22,028 bases of DNA, taken from Chloracidobacterium sp. UBA3360 (GTDB taxonomy: Bacteria; Acidobacteriota; Blastocatellia; Pyrinomonadales; Pyrinomonadaceae). The stretch is taken from NCBI GenBank assembly GCA_002360555.1, contig DEQS01000071.1:1-22028 (forward strand), written 5' to 3'. Shown in pieces: positions 1 through 7,366 of this stretch; within the stretch, counting starts at the first letter, position 1, and every line of letters starts with the position of its first letter. Made by a program: the position numbers and the translations under genes. The notes beneath the pieces were generated by a model. The model was not told where the DNA came from, did not search any database, and was given only the letters and a program-made list of their open reading frames with translations.

Positions 1-936
1 CCTATTTGTTCGCTCGCAAAATCGGCATACACACTGATCACAGGCGAGGCACCAAGAGCATACGCGCACGAACCTATAACCGGCTTGCCCGAATCAGTCC
101 GTAGCGAAGAATGGGCTGGCGAACTGCTCCGTGTTTTCGCCAAAGCCACCGCCGCCGATCCGCGTGAACGGCACCAATCGGTCGATGAACTCTGGGCAGA
201 TCTCGCCGTCGTACGTCAGATCGCAGCCGATGGAGAATACAGTACGATGCTGCGTGCCCGCGTCGAGGCTCCGCAGCCGCATGTCTCTCGCGGCTATTCA
301 CCTCTGCCGCCCGCACAGCCAAATTTTGAACCGATCCCCGAAACGGTAGCTATTCCTCCTGTTCCCGATCAAGGAAGAAACGCGAGTGTGAATGAGCGTG
401 CCTTCACTGACAGAAACGCGAGTGTGAATGAGCGTGCTCGATTCGCGGTCGCAGGCACGCACGCTGATGGCCGCGTTTCCGCACAAAACGTCCCAAGGCC
501 AATCCCGATCACGGCCGAGGTCCCGGTCGTCCCAAAGCCCGTCCCGATCACCGCTGAATCGCCCATTGTCGCAAAGACCAAAAAGCGCCGGACTCTGCGG
601 CGGCTTGCGACTTTTGTGATCATTATTGGTATTTTCACGGGTATTCTGTACGGCACGGCGACGTATATGCGGGGACGCGGCCTGATACCTGACATTACAA
701 ATCCGCTAAAAACCCGGACGGCGGTCGCCAAGACAGACATCTATCTGCGTTCCGGTCCGGACGCCGGTAACGACCAGATCGGGCTTGTGACCAAAAATTC
801 AAAAGTCCGAATTGTAAAAGAGCAAAATAATTGGTATCAAGTTGATGTCGTCGAACAAGGCCGGGCTCGCACCGGAGACGCGACGGCGACTCGCGGTTGG
901 TTGAATGGAAAATACCTCGAACTAAGCGATAATTAG
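1..936 (+). CDS. Ser/Thr protein kinase, C-terminal part, with TM helix and SH3b domain (5' truncated by window)
   Basis: The frame is open from base 1, so the gene starts upstream of the window; a TTG at 85 is not needed as a start. The first ~75 residues match the end of a bacterial Hanks-type kinase C-lobe: an alpha-F-like stretch ending LITGEAP, then a final helix pair around FAKATAADPRERHQSVDELW. A low-complexity Pro-rich linker follows, then one transmembrane segment (about 597-668, VIIIGIFTGILYG) and an extracytoplasmic SH3b-like domain (about 718-927, with YLRSGPD and GWLNGKYLEL). This is the usual order for a membrane kinase: cytosolic catalysis, outside sensor. The active-site residues lie outside the window and cannot be checked. 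The linker holds an in-frame 25-bp repeat, described separately. An FHA gene follows after 18 bp, a typical phosphothreonine-reading partner. Confidence 0.85.
   Translation, partial: PICSLAKSAYTLITGEAPRAYAHEPITGLPESVRSEEWAGELLRVFAKATAADPRERHQSVDELWADLAVVRQIAADGEYSTMLRARVEAPQPHVSRGYSPLPPAQPNFEPIPETVAIPPVPDQGRNASVNERAFTDRNASVNERARFAVAGTHADGRVSAQNVPRPIPITAEVPVVPKPVPITAESPIVAKTKKRRTLRRLATFVIIIGIFTGILYGTATYMRGRGLIPDITNPLKTRTAVAKTDIYLRSGPDAGNDQIGLVTKNSKVRIVKEQNNWYQVDVVEQGRARTGDATATRGWLNGKYLELSDN
376..465. repeat. 25-bp direct repeat plus inverted arms, read in frame in the kinase linker
   Basis: A 25-bp sequence occurs identically at 376-400 and 412-436, a period of 36 bp (12 codons). Both copies are read as RNASVNERA. 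The copies end in AGCGTG; the second continues to AGCGTGC (431-437), which pairs with GCACGCT (459-465) across 21 bp. The combination of direct repeat and hairpin arms inside coding sequence, preserving frame, resembles a small palindromic element tolerated in a flexible linker. This origin is inference. Confidence 0.7.
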
Positions 937-954
937 GCTAAGGGAGATCTTAAA

Positions 955-1887
955 TTGAGCATTTTAGACAAAGTCAGACGCTGGATCGATGGTGATTCGT
1001 CCGAGCTGGTTCTTGAGGAAGCGGCCCGCGATGCGCAGGTCAAACCGCGCAGCCAGGCCGAAGAATTTATAGTCAAGATCGCCCGCGAGGTCGAGAGCGT
1101 CATGCAGAAAGAGATCCTTTCGCTGCCGCAGGGCACGACGATAATCCCCAGCGAATACATCATTTTCCTCAGCAATGACGACGATAAAGAGTGGCAGGGC
1201 GTAAAACGCAAAGGGCTCGAACAGGGCCTTTACCACATCCTCGCGGAGCGGGCGAAAGAACTGGCGGGTAAGAAGAAACTTGAGACAAAATCGTTTGTCA
1301 TCGAACTGCGTATCGACGGCACCCTAGATAAAGGCGGCGTCCGTGTTCAGCATAGCTGGGGAGACTCAGCCAGCAACAAAACCGGCGTACTCGTCAGGCC
1401 AAAGGCTTTGCCCGATCTACCGCCTGTTTCAACTCAAACACCAGCTACCGTCCCAAATATCCCCCGAAATACGCCGCCGTCCGCTGTTGCCGCACCGGTT
1501 TCTAACATTCGTCAGGCCGAGCCGATCCCCGTCGAAGACAGGGAAGAGATGACCCATGTCAAAAGCCGTATGACCGAGCTCTACCGGCTTGAAATATGGC
1601 GTGGCGGCGTTCGTCAAAATGTCATACCTGTGTTTCAGACGGAGGTTGTTGTGGGACGTGGTTCGCGTTCAAAGCCCGTAGATATCCCGCTTTCGGGTGA
1701 TGTAGAGGTCAGCCGGAGGCATCTGACGCTCGTCACGGATGGCAAGGGTGGTTTTTGGGCCGTTAACGAGGGCAAAAATCCCGCTGCTATCAACAATCAG
1801 GATCTGCCCGCCGGACAACGTATCGCCGTCACGCCAGGCGTTCCGCTCACAGTTTGCAGCTATACGCTCAGGATATTGACTGGCTAA
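955..1887 (+). CDS. FhaA-like protein: DUF3662-type N-terminal domain and C-terminal FHA domain
   Basis: The 310-residue protein starts at TTG 955, with an AGGGAG ribosome site at 941-946 and 8-base spacing; no better ATG is near. Residues 1-140 resemble the FhaA N-terminal domain (DUF3662), with a stretch containing LPQGTTIIPSEYIIFLS and a second around FVIELRIDG. A Pro-rich linker (about 145-185) follows. Residues ~215-310 form an FHA domain: VVGRGSRS, then the hallmark VSRRHLTL, and an Asn-containing loop after FWAVNEG. FHA domains bind phosphothreonine peptides, so the product is probably a cytoplasmic adaptor for the kinase encoded 18 bp upstream. In actinobacteria FhaA pairs with cell-envelope kinases; a similar role here is inference. 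Its stop codon directly abuts the stop of the convergent DUF402 gene with no base between. Confidence 0.8.
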   Translation: MSILDKVRRWIDGDSSELVLEEAARDAQVKPRSQAEEFIVKIAREVESVMQKEILSLPQGTTIIPSEYIIFLSNDDDKEWQGVKRKGLEQGLYHILAERAKELAGKKKLETKSFVIELRIDGTLDKGGVRVQHSWGDSASNKTGVLVRPKALPDLPPVSTQTPATVPNIPRNTPPSAVAAPVSNIRQAEPIPVEDREEMTHVKSRMTELYRLEIWRGGVRQNVIPVFQTEVVVGRGSRSKPVDIPLSGDVEVSRRHLTLVTDGKGGFWAVNEGKNPAAINNQDLPAGQRIAVTPGVPLTVCSYTLRILTG

Positions 1888-2361
1888 CTACGGCAACTGA
1901 CCGCTTTCGATCAACGCGATCAATTCTGCCAGACTCTTTTCTGCGTTTGCGACAACCTCTGATGGATAGCCGTATTTGATCGTATTCTTTTCAAGATCGT
2001 CGCGATCAAGCACTTCGTAACCCTTATCCGGCCACACAATTACATCCAGATCCAAATCGACATAATCGATCACATCATCCGCGAATATAGGTGGCATCGT
2101 GATGTTGCAGTAATAATTACGAAGACGGCCGTCCGGTTCGTGAAAGCGAAAGATGTTGTACCAGCGCCGCGGCCAAAAATGCTCAAACGAAACAGTGCCT
2201 TGTTTTATTAAGCCCAGATCGTCGTGCTGGACGTCCTCTCGAAATTGACCGACAACGACGAGCAGGTCTTCGCTCTGGCTGATAAGCCCGCCCGGCCAAG
2301 TCCGCCGGATATGGCCATCATATTTTCGCGAATTGATCGTGATCTGCCGCTCGGCCATCAT
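1888..2361 (-). CDS. DUF402 family protein (possible nucleoside di/triphosphate phosphohydrolase)
   Basis: The product has 157 residues and belongs by appearance to DUF402. It is a beta-rich N-terminus followed by an aromatic, acidic core: WYNIFRFHEPDGRL, then YYCNITMPP, then YVDLDLDVIVWPD with clustered Asp residues that bind metal in characterised members. Some DUF402 proteins hydrolyse nucleoside di/triphosphates (Ntdp) or act on CDP-linked intermediates (FomD); the substrate cannot be told here. The start overlaps the stop of the upstream MarR gene by 4 bp (ATGA), indicating translational coupling. Two Met codons are adjacent, so the true start may be one codon later. No signal peptide is visible, so it should be cytoplasmic. 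Confidence 0.75.
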   Translation of the reverse strand: MMAERQITINSRKYDGHIRRTWPGGLISQSEDLLVVVGQFREDVQHDDLGLIKQGTVSFEHFWPRRWYNIFRFHEPDGRLRNYYCNITMPPIFADDVIDYVDLDLDVIVWPDKGYEVLDRDDLEKNTIKYGYPSEVVANAEKSLAELIALIESGQLP

Positions 2362-2816
2362 TGATCCTCGTCGGCGTCGGCGGCACCGGTGTAGGCTTTT
2401 CGCAGTTTGGTAAGCAGCTCCGGCAATATCAGTCGCTCGGTCTCGTTAAGATCGGCCAGATAATTTGTTTCAAGTTCGAGCCACTGAGCGTTTACGTCAT
2501 CACGCATCGCGTGTCCCTGATCCGTCAAATACACCCGCGTCGAACGTCCGTCGCCATCCTCACGCTCGATCTCGACTAGATTGATCTCGATCAGCCCCTT
2601 GATCATCTTACTGACAGTCGGGGCAGCGAGGCTCAGACGGCGCGCCAAGTCGACTTGACGCAATCCATTCTCGCTCCACAATTCGAGCAGCAGAAAAACT
2701 TGCCCGGCGTGCAAACCGATCAGCCCCATGTGGCGCTCGAGCACCGTCTTGTACGCTGTCGTCACACGAGCCAAAAGGTAGCTGATGGTCTTTTGAAAAA
2801 TGATCTCGTCTTCCAT
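2358..2816 (-). CDS. MarR family transcriptional regulator
   Basis: A winged helix-turn-helix protein of about 152 residues. The middle reads LRQVDLARRLSLAAPTVSKM (recognition helix), followed by a wing with EREDGDGRSTRVYLT, the standard MarR pattern; helical ends form the dimer interface. I prefer the Met at 2816 because AGGTG sits 5 bases upstream and a TATAAG box (2843-2848) would put the transcript start near 2836. An in-frame ATG at 2834 adds six residues but would be almost leaderless. The gene is coupled to DUF402 and divergent from the hypothetical gene at 2984. The intervening array of TTAGC half-sites makes autoregulation, and control of the divergent gene, likely. The ligand is unknown. 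Confidence 0.85.
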   Translation of the reverse strand: MEDEIIFQKTISYLLARVTTAYKTVLERHMGLIGLHAGQVFLLLELWSENGLRQVDLARRLSLAAPTVSKMIKGLIEINLVEIEREDGDGRSTRVYLTDQGHAMRDDVNAQWLELETNYLADLNETERLILPELLTKLRKAYTGAADADEDQ

Positions 2817-2851
2817 AACGGCACCTGTTTTCATATGCTTAACTTATACAA

Positions 2852-2974
2852 TTAGCAGGGCAAGCTCTTTTAGTTAGCACCCTGTTATTAAACGATTAGC
2901 CGGCTAACGAAATATGATTAGGATGCTAACAATTAAAAATTAGCACGATATGTTTTATTACCAAAGTGGGCTAA
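2852..2974. promoter_or_regulatory. Phased operator-like array of TTAGC/GCTAA half-sites
   Basis: TTAGC or TTAGG begins at 2852, 2874, 2896, 2918 and 2940, exactly 22 bp apart each time. GCTAA occurs at 2903, 2925 and 2970. Units 3 and 4 form the inverted pattern TTAG-N4-CTAA; the one at 2896-2907 (TTAGCCGGCTAA) is a perfect 12-bp palindrome. TGCTAA (2924-2929) and TTAGCA (2940-2945) make a second inverted pair 10 bp apart. The array fills the divergent promoter region next to a MarR gene, so the MarR protein is the likely binder. The 22-bp spacing is about two helical turns. Confidence 0.65.
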
Positions 2975-2983
2975 CATTAATTT

Positions 2984-3367
2984 ATGGAAAACGCGGAAAA
3001 GCTTAAAAATGCACGCAATATTCTGCTTAAGCTGCACAAATCGCTGCTCGATCTCGAACGTGAAATGTACGAGGGCATCCACGGAGAGCTGACACCGGTG
3101 CAATTCGTAAACCTGTTAATGGAGGACGAGGACTTTGCTTGGCTGCGTAAATTCTCGACCCTGATCGTCGAGATTGACGAGATGTTTGCGTCAAAAGAGG
3201 GAATTGAGGCCGGTATGATCGAGGCAAACCTTGATAAAGTGGTTGAACTAGTTGAGATGCGCGAGCCGGACGAATATTTTAGGGCGAAATATCAGTTTGC
3301 GATCCAACGCGACCCTGACGCTGCCGGACTTCACAGTCAGCTCAGGACGCTAATGGGAAATGACTAG
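2984..3367 (+). CDS. Conserved-looking hypothetical protein, helical, acidic
   Basis: The 127-residue product has no signal peptide or membrane segment and I do not recognise the family. It is predicted by eye to be mostly helical, with charged heptad-like stretches at the N-terminus (EKLKNARNILLKLHKSLLDL) and an acidic middle. Near the end, DEYFRAKYQFAIQRDPDAAG could be an amphipathic segment. Its position opposite a marR gene, behind an operator-like array, suggests it is the regulated target of that repressor. There is no clear ribosome site before the ATG (the leader is AT-rich), so translation may be weak or leaderless. A hairpin terminator follows at 3445. Confidence 0.6.
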   Translation: MENAEKLKNARNILLKLHKSLLDLEREMYEGIHGELTPVQFVNLLMEDEDFAWLRKFSTLIVEIDEMFASKEGIEAGMIEANLDKVVELVEMREPDEYFRAKYQFAIQRDPDAAGLHSQLRTLMGND

Positions 3368-3381
3368 CGTCTGATAATGGC

Positions 3382-3428
3382 TGGTCCACCCTGGTCCATG
3401 TGGTCCACCTGGTCCGGACCGGACCAAA
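3382..3428. repeat. GGTCC/GGACC array, copy 1
   Basis: GGTCC occurs at 3383, 3393, 3402 and 3411, and its complement GGACC at 3416 and 3421, spaced 8-10 bp at first and then abutting around the palindrome GGTCCGGACC (3411-3420). The 28 bases 3401-3428 are the exact reverse complement of 9884-9911. The array lies in the 3' region of the hypothetical gene, just ahead of its terminator. Confidence 0.75.
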
Positions 3429-3444
3429 GGTGTAGGGAAATGGG

Positions 3445-3480
3445 AAAGGCTGCGAACACAATGTCCGCAGCCTTTTTATT
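3445..3480 (+). terminator. Rho-independent terminator
   Basis: A perfect 10-bp stem pairs AAAGGCTGCG (3445-3454) with CGCAGCCTTT (3466-3475) around an 11-base loop, followed by a T-rich tail. It ends transcription of the 2984-3367 gene. It may also act on the opposite strand for the operon ending at 3507, though the tail there is poorer in T. Confidence 0.85.
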
Positions 3481-3506
3481 TTGCTTTATGCTTTTAATTT
3501 AATATT

Positions 3507-4157
3507 TTACGACCGTCCACTCTTTTTCCAGTCATTCAAAAAGCCTTCGAGCCCTTTGTCAGTTAGCGGATGTTTGACGAGCTGCTGGATCACCTTAAAG
3601 GGAATCGTCGCCACATCGGCACCGGCCAACGCACAATCCACAATATGCACCGGGTGACGGATCGACGCCGCCAAAACCTCGGTCGCAAACCCGTAATTGT
3701 CGTAGATCTGCACAATATCGCGTATCAACTGCATCCCGTCCTGAGCAATATCATCTAGTCGCCCGATAAACGGCGAGATGTACGACGCCCCGGCCTTAGC
3801 CGCAAGCAACGCCTGAGCTGCTGAGAAACAGAGCGTCACGTTGACCTTAGTGCCCTCAGCACGAAACGTGCGACATGCCTTTAGGCCGTCGATCGTTAGT
3901 GGCACTTTGATAACGACATTCTTCGCGATCTTTGCAAGAGCCCGGCCTTCTTTCAGCATTCCCTCGGTATCAAGGGCTGTAACTTCCGCAGAAACGTCGC
4001 CTTTGACCAGTTTACAGATCTTGGCGATATGCTTTTTGAAATCAACGTCGCCCTCTTTGGCGACCAAACTAGGATTGGTCGTCACGCCATCGATCATCCC
4101 AAGCTCGTTAGCCTCTCGGATCTCGTCAAGATTTGCTGTGTCTATAAAAAATTTCAT
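3507..4157 (-). CDS. tal: Small transaldolase (TalC/MipB type)
   Basis: The 216-residue protein is a full-length member of the small transaldolase / fructose-6-phosphate aldolase family (a TIM barrel). Visible hallmarks are D6 in FFIDTAN, the GVTTNPSL segment (24-31), and the Schiff-base lysine K84 in VVIKVPLT. At the position that separates the two activities, this protein has Phe130 (ISPFIGRLDD). Fructose-6-phosphate aldolases carry Tyr there, while transaldolases carry Phe. I therefore call transaldolase: transfer of a dihydroxyacetone unit between sugar phosphates in the non-oxidative pentose phosphate pathway. It is the last gene of the minus-strand operon, 43 bp after the FAH-family gene. 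No strong ribosome site is seen. Confidence 0.9.
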   Translation of the reverse strand: MKFFIDTANLDEIREANELGMIDGVTTNPSLVAKEGDVDFKKHIAKICKLVKGDVSAEVTALDTEGMLKEGRALAKIAKNVVIKVPLTIDGLKACRTFRAEGTKVNVTLCFSAAQALLAAKAGASYISPFIGRLDDIAQDGMQLIRDIVQIYDNYGFATEVLAASIRHPVHIVDCALAGADVATIPFKVIQQLVKHPLTDKGLEGFLNDWKKSGRS

Positions 4158-4200
4158 AATATTCGTTGCAGAAACCCGCGCCTAAGCAGGGGCGTAACAT

Positions 4201-4830
4201 TCATCTCACAGTGTTTTTCAATACTCCGATGCCATCGATCTCCACTTCACAAACATCTCCCGGATTCATTTTCGATACTCCCGACGGTGTTCCGGTCGCA
4301 ATAATATCGCCCGCATTAAGCGTCATCATATTTGAAATATATCGTATCAGAAAATCCACGGGGAAGACCATTTGCGATGTCCGACCGCTCTGTCTGACCT
4401 CACCGTTGACGCGAGTAATAACGCTGATGTCTGTCACGTCAAGCCCCGTCTCAATATGCGGCCCGATGGGGCAGAATGTGTCAAACGATTTGCCGCGTGT
4501 GAATTGCACGTCCTTTCGCTGGATATCGCGTGCGGTCACATCATTAAGACAGGTATAACCTAATACATATTCATGTACATTATCAGCATCGGTTAACCCT
4601 TTACACGCCTTAGAGATAACCACCGCAAGCTCACCTTCATGCTCAACCTGATCACTTTGTTCAGGTATCACTATATCTTCGCCAGTTTGGATCAACGCGG
4701 ACGGGGCTTTTAGAAAAAGCAGCGGCTCTGTCGGCACATCATTACCAAGCTCGGCCGCGTGCTCGGCGTAATTACGCCCGACGCAGACGATCTTTGACGG
4801 AAAGGGAACTTCTGAAAGCTCGATCTTCAT
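4201..4830 (-). CDS. Fumarylacetoacetate hydrolase (FAH) family protein
   Basis: The product has 209 residues, the usual size for the short bacterial FAH/acylpyruvase class. Family motifs are present: VGRNYAEHAAE near the N-terminus, the metal-binding E65-G-E67 pair in VEHEGELAVV, D97 in GYTCLNDVTARD, K114 in the GKSFDTFCPIGP segment, and a C-terminal GDIIATGTPSGV loop. These enzymes cleave or decarboxylate 2-oxo acids (acylpyruvates, fumarylpyruvate, oxaloacetate); the exact substrate cannot be read from sequence. It starts 3 bp after the lipoprotein gene, which supports co-translation, and precedes the transaldolase. It is cytoplasmic. Confidence 0.88.
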   Translation of the reverse strand: MKIELSEVPFPSKIVCVGRNYAEHAAELGNDVPTEPLLFLKAPSALIQTGEDIVIPEQSDQVEHEGELAVVISKACKGLTDADNVHEYVLGYTCLNDVTARDIQRKDVQFTRGKSFDTFCPIGPHIETGLDVTDISVITRVNGEVRQSGRTSQMVFPVDFLIRYISNMMTLNAGDIIATGTPSGVSKMNPGDVCEVEIDGIGVLKNTVR

Positions 4831-4833
4831 AAT

Positions 4834-5961
4834 TTACGGCACGGTTTCGGATACAACATCAGACAGTGTACTCACATTACCGGTCTTATCCGTCGCGGTT
4901 ATGTAGTAATGGTAAGTTTTACCGGACTCCACCTTCGTATCCTGAAAGGTATTTGTTTGCAATAATTGCGGCGTAAGCAGCGTCCATTGCTCCTTAGCAA
5001 GATCCTTATCGGTAGATCGATAGATCTTATATCCTGCAATATCCTTTTCCGGGTTTACCGCAAAGAATATCGAGATCGCATTCGGTGCAGCGGCGACCGT
5101 TATTGCCGACGGAACCGACGGTGCAAACGTGTCAACGGCCTTAACTTTCAATATGTTCGACTCGACGCTCTCAACCGGTTCCGCCTGCACGCCTATCGAA
5201 ACGGTACGGACGAAATAGAAGTAATCCTTACCAAAATCAAAGAATTCGTCGGCAAAACTCGTCGCCGTGATCGGTGTTTTGTTCAATAGCCGAGCAGGCT
5301 CCTTTTCCGAATTTGACCGGTAAACATTGTACCCAAGCATGCTCACCGGCTGCGATCCGTCAATATTTGTCGACGGAGCCTGCCATTTTAATTGGATAGC
5401 ATCTTGTGACGCCTCAGCAAGCAGCGAAGCCGGGCCACTCGCAACCTTGGATGTAGGCTCGATAAGCAGGGAATTCGAAAAAGCCGCCTTCTGCCCCGAA
5501 GAATTCACAAACCGTATCGCATACCGCAACCGGGCTGCCTGTCCCGCAAACTGCAACGTATCTTTGAACTGCAGGGTTTTATTGCCAAAATCACCATCCG
5601 AGATGGGCATCGCGTTGATGAGCGTGCTGCGATTGGCAAATTCTTCCTCCGATAGAGCCTGCGGGGAAGTTACAGGTTCAGCGAGCCGATAGATATCCGC
5701 GCGGCTGATATTTTGCACATTGCCGACTGGAGCATTCTTTGCCGGCATCTTCCAAGAGAGAATCACCTGATTACCACGCTGAAAGCCCGATATCTCAACA
5801 CGTTGCAGCACCCGCTCTTTCGGCGGAACCGGAGCCCCGCGCTTACCACAGCCCGCACCGATAAGCACCATAAGCGCTATAAGTGCTAATGGCGCTTTAA
5901 CACAAAAGTGCTTAACGGCAATGTTTAACGACTTCCTGTCTCGCGCGACAATGTATAACAT
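4834..5961 (-). CDS. Putative lipoprotein with fibronectin type III-like repeats
   Basis: 375 residues. The N-terminus has a basic region and a hydrophobic core (about 22-36) ending in a Cys (C38, GAGCGKRG), consistent with a lipoprotein. The lipobox is imperfect because Gly, not Leu, is at -3. The mature start CGKRGAPVPP resembles small outer-membrane lipoproteins. The rest looks like three beta-sandwich FN3-like domains (about 50-150, 165-265, 270-375). They show repeated signatures such as LKWQAPS, YNVYRS, YFYFVRTV, YKIYRSTD and TYHYYITATDKTGN. It probably sits in the periplasm or outer membrane and mediates protein or glycan contact; no catalytic domain is visible. It starts 8 bp after hslU and is 3 bp from the FAH gene. 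Confidence 0.75.
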   Translation of the reverse strand: MLYIVARDRKSLNIAVKHFCVKAPLALIALMVLIGAGCGKRGAPVPPKERVLQRVEISGFQRGNQVILSWKMPAKNAPVGNVQNISRADIYRLAEPVTSPQALSEEEFANRSTLINAMPISDGDFGNKTLQFKDTLQFAGQAARLRYAIRFVNSSGQKAAFSNSLLIEPTSKVASGPASLLAEASQDAIQLKWQAPSTNIDGSQPVSMLGYNVYRSNSEKEPARLLNKTPITATSFADEFFDFGKDYFYFVRTVSIGVQAEPVESVESNILKVKAVDTFAPSVPSAITVAAAPNAISIFFAVNPEKDIAGYKIYRSTDKDLAKEQWTLLTPQLLQTNTFQDTKVESGKTYHYYITATDKTGNVSTLSDVVSETVP

Positions 5962-5969
5962 CTGTTTAA

Positions 5970-7364
5970 CTATAAAATGTACTGCCGCAGATCCTGATCC
6001 TCGATCAGGGTGCTTAAGTGTTCGTCAACGTAAGCGGCGTCAATACGCTGCTGCTTTTCTTCAAGTTCGCCGCCTGCAAAGCTGATGTCCTCGAGCAGTT
6101 TCTCGACCAAAGTATGCAATCGACGCGCGCCAATGTTTTCCGTGGCTTTATTGATCTCTTCGGTCATTTCGGCCAGCCGATCAATGGCATCATCCGTAAA
6201 AGTAAGCTCGATTCCCTCCGTTCCCAATAACGCCTGATACTGCTTAATAAGTGAATTTTTTGGTTGAACTAGTATCCGCTTAAGGTCGTCGATCGTCAGA
6301 GATTCGAGTTCGACGCGGATCGGAAAGCGGCCTTGGAGTTCTGGAATAAGGTCAGACGGCTTGGACACGTGAAACGCTCCGGCGGCGATGAACAGGATGT
6401 GATCGGTGCTCAACATGCCGTATTTTGTATTGACGTTGGTCCCTTCGACGATCGGCAGCAGGTCGCGTTGGACGCCTTCGCGGGAAACATCCGGGTTCCC
6501 TCCTGTCTCGCGGCCGGCGACCTTATCGAGTTCGTCAAGGAAAATAATACCCGATGACGCCGCTTTCTCGAGTGCCTGACGGGTGATCTGCTCCATATCG
6601 ACAAGGCTTTCCTGTTCGTCGCGGAGCATGTATTTACGGGCTTCGCCGACGGTCAGCTTTTTCTGGACGGTCTTACCCGGGAACATATTCCCGAACATAT
6701 CCTTGAAATTGACGCCCATCTCTTCCATGCCCTGGCCGCCGATAAAATCGATAGTCGCGTTGCCGCGATCGGTGGTTTCAATGTCGATCAGACGGTCATC
6801 AAGATCGCCGTTTACGAGCTGTTCGCGGAGTTTTTCGCGTGTGCGGTGAATGGATTGCGGCGTCTCGGTGGCTTCGTCGTCGTCCCCGGTCTGATAACTA
6901 AAATCTGACGGCGGCAGCAATAGATCGAGCAGGCGTTCCTCGACATTTTGCTCGGCACGCGGCAACACGTCTTCAAACGCTCCCTGTTTTGCGATATCGA
7001 CGGCGACATCGGCGAGTTCGCGGACCATGCTCTCGACATCGCGGCCGACATAGCCGACCTCGGTGAATTTTGACGCTTCGATCTTTATAAACGGGGAATT
7101 CGCGAGGCGTGCGAGCCGACGGGCGATCTCGGTCTTACCGACGCCGGTGGATCCGATCATGAGGATATTTTTTGGCAAAACGTCCTCGGCGATCTCGGGA
7201 GGTAGTTTTTGTCGGCGAATACGGTTGCGTAGAGCCACCGCGACGGCCTTTTTAGCGGCGTTCTGGCCCACAACGTACTTATCGAGCTCAGCCACGATCT
7301 GTCGCGGCGTAAGGTCGTCGAGATTTGGTTTTTCGACGGTCTCACCGCCTAGGTAGATCGCCAT
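5970..7364 (-). CDS. hslU: ATP-dependent protease ATPase subunit HslU
   Basis: The 464-residue AAA+ unfoldase is complete. It opens with the DLTPRQIVAELDKYVVGQ signature. Walker A is GSTGVGKT (71-78), followed by EASKFTEVGYVGRDVESMVREL, the pore-loop GYVG typical of HslU. Walker B is IIFLDELDK (about 271-279), and the sensor-2 arginine lies in ENIGARRLHT. The I-domain (about 110-240) is present. The C-terminus ends QYIL; this hydrophobic tail docks into HslV and activates it. HslU hexamers unfold substrates and feed them to HslV in the cytoplasm. It starts 2 bp after the small secreted-protein gene that separates it from hslV. No ribosome site is obvious, so coupling is likely. Confidence 0.97.
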   Translation of the reverse strand: MAIYLGGETVEKPNLDDLTPRQIVAELDKYVVGQNAAKKAVAVALRNRIRRQKLPPEIAEDVLPKNILMIGSTGVGKTEIARRLARLANSPFIKIEASKFTEVGYVGRDVESMVRELADVAVDIAKQGAFEDVLPRAEQNVEERLLDLLLPPSDFSYQTGDDDEATETPQSIHRTREKLREQLVNGDLDDRLIDIETTDRGNATIDFIGGQGMEEMGVNFKDMFGNMFPGKTVQKKLTVGEARKYMLRDEQESLVDMEQITRQALEKAASSGIIFLDELDKVAGRETGGNPDVSREGVQRDLLPIVEGTNVNTKYGMLSTDHILFIAAGAFHVSKPSDLIPELQGRFPIRVELESLTIDDLKRILVQPKNSLIKQYQALLGTEGIELTFTDDAIDRLAEMTEEINKATENIGARRLHTLVEKLLEDISFAGGELEEKQQRIDAAYVDEHLSTLIEDQDLRQYIL

Positions 7365-7366
7365 AT

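Noticed and set aside
3382..3428. GGTCC array as a CRISPR
   Set aside because: Units are 5-6 bp and spacers 3-5 bp, with both orientations mixed; no cas genes are present.
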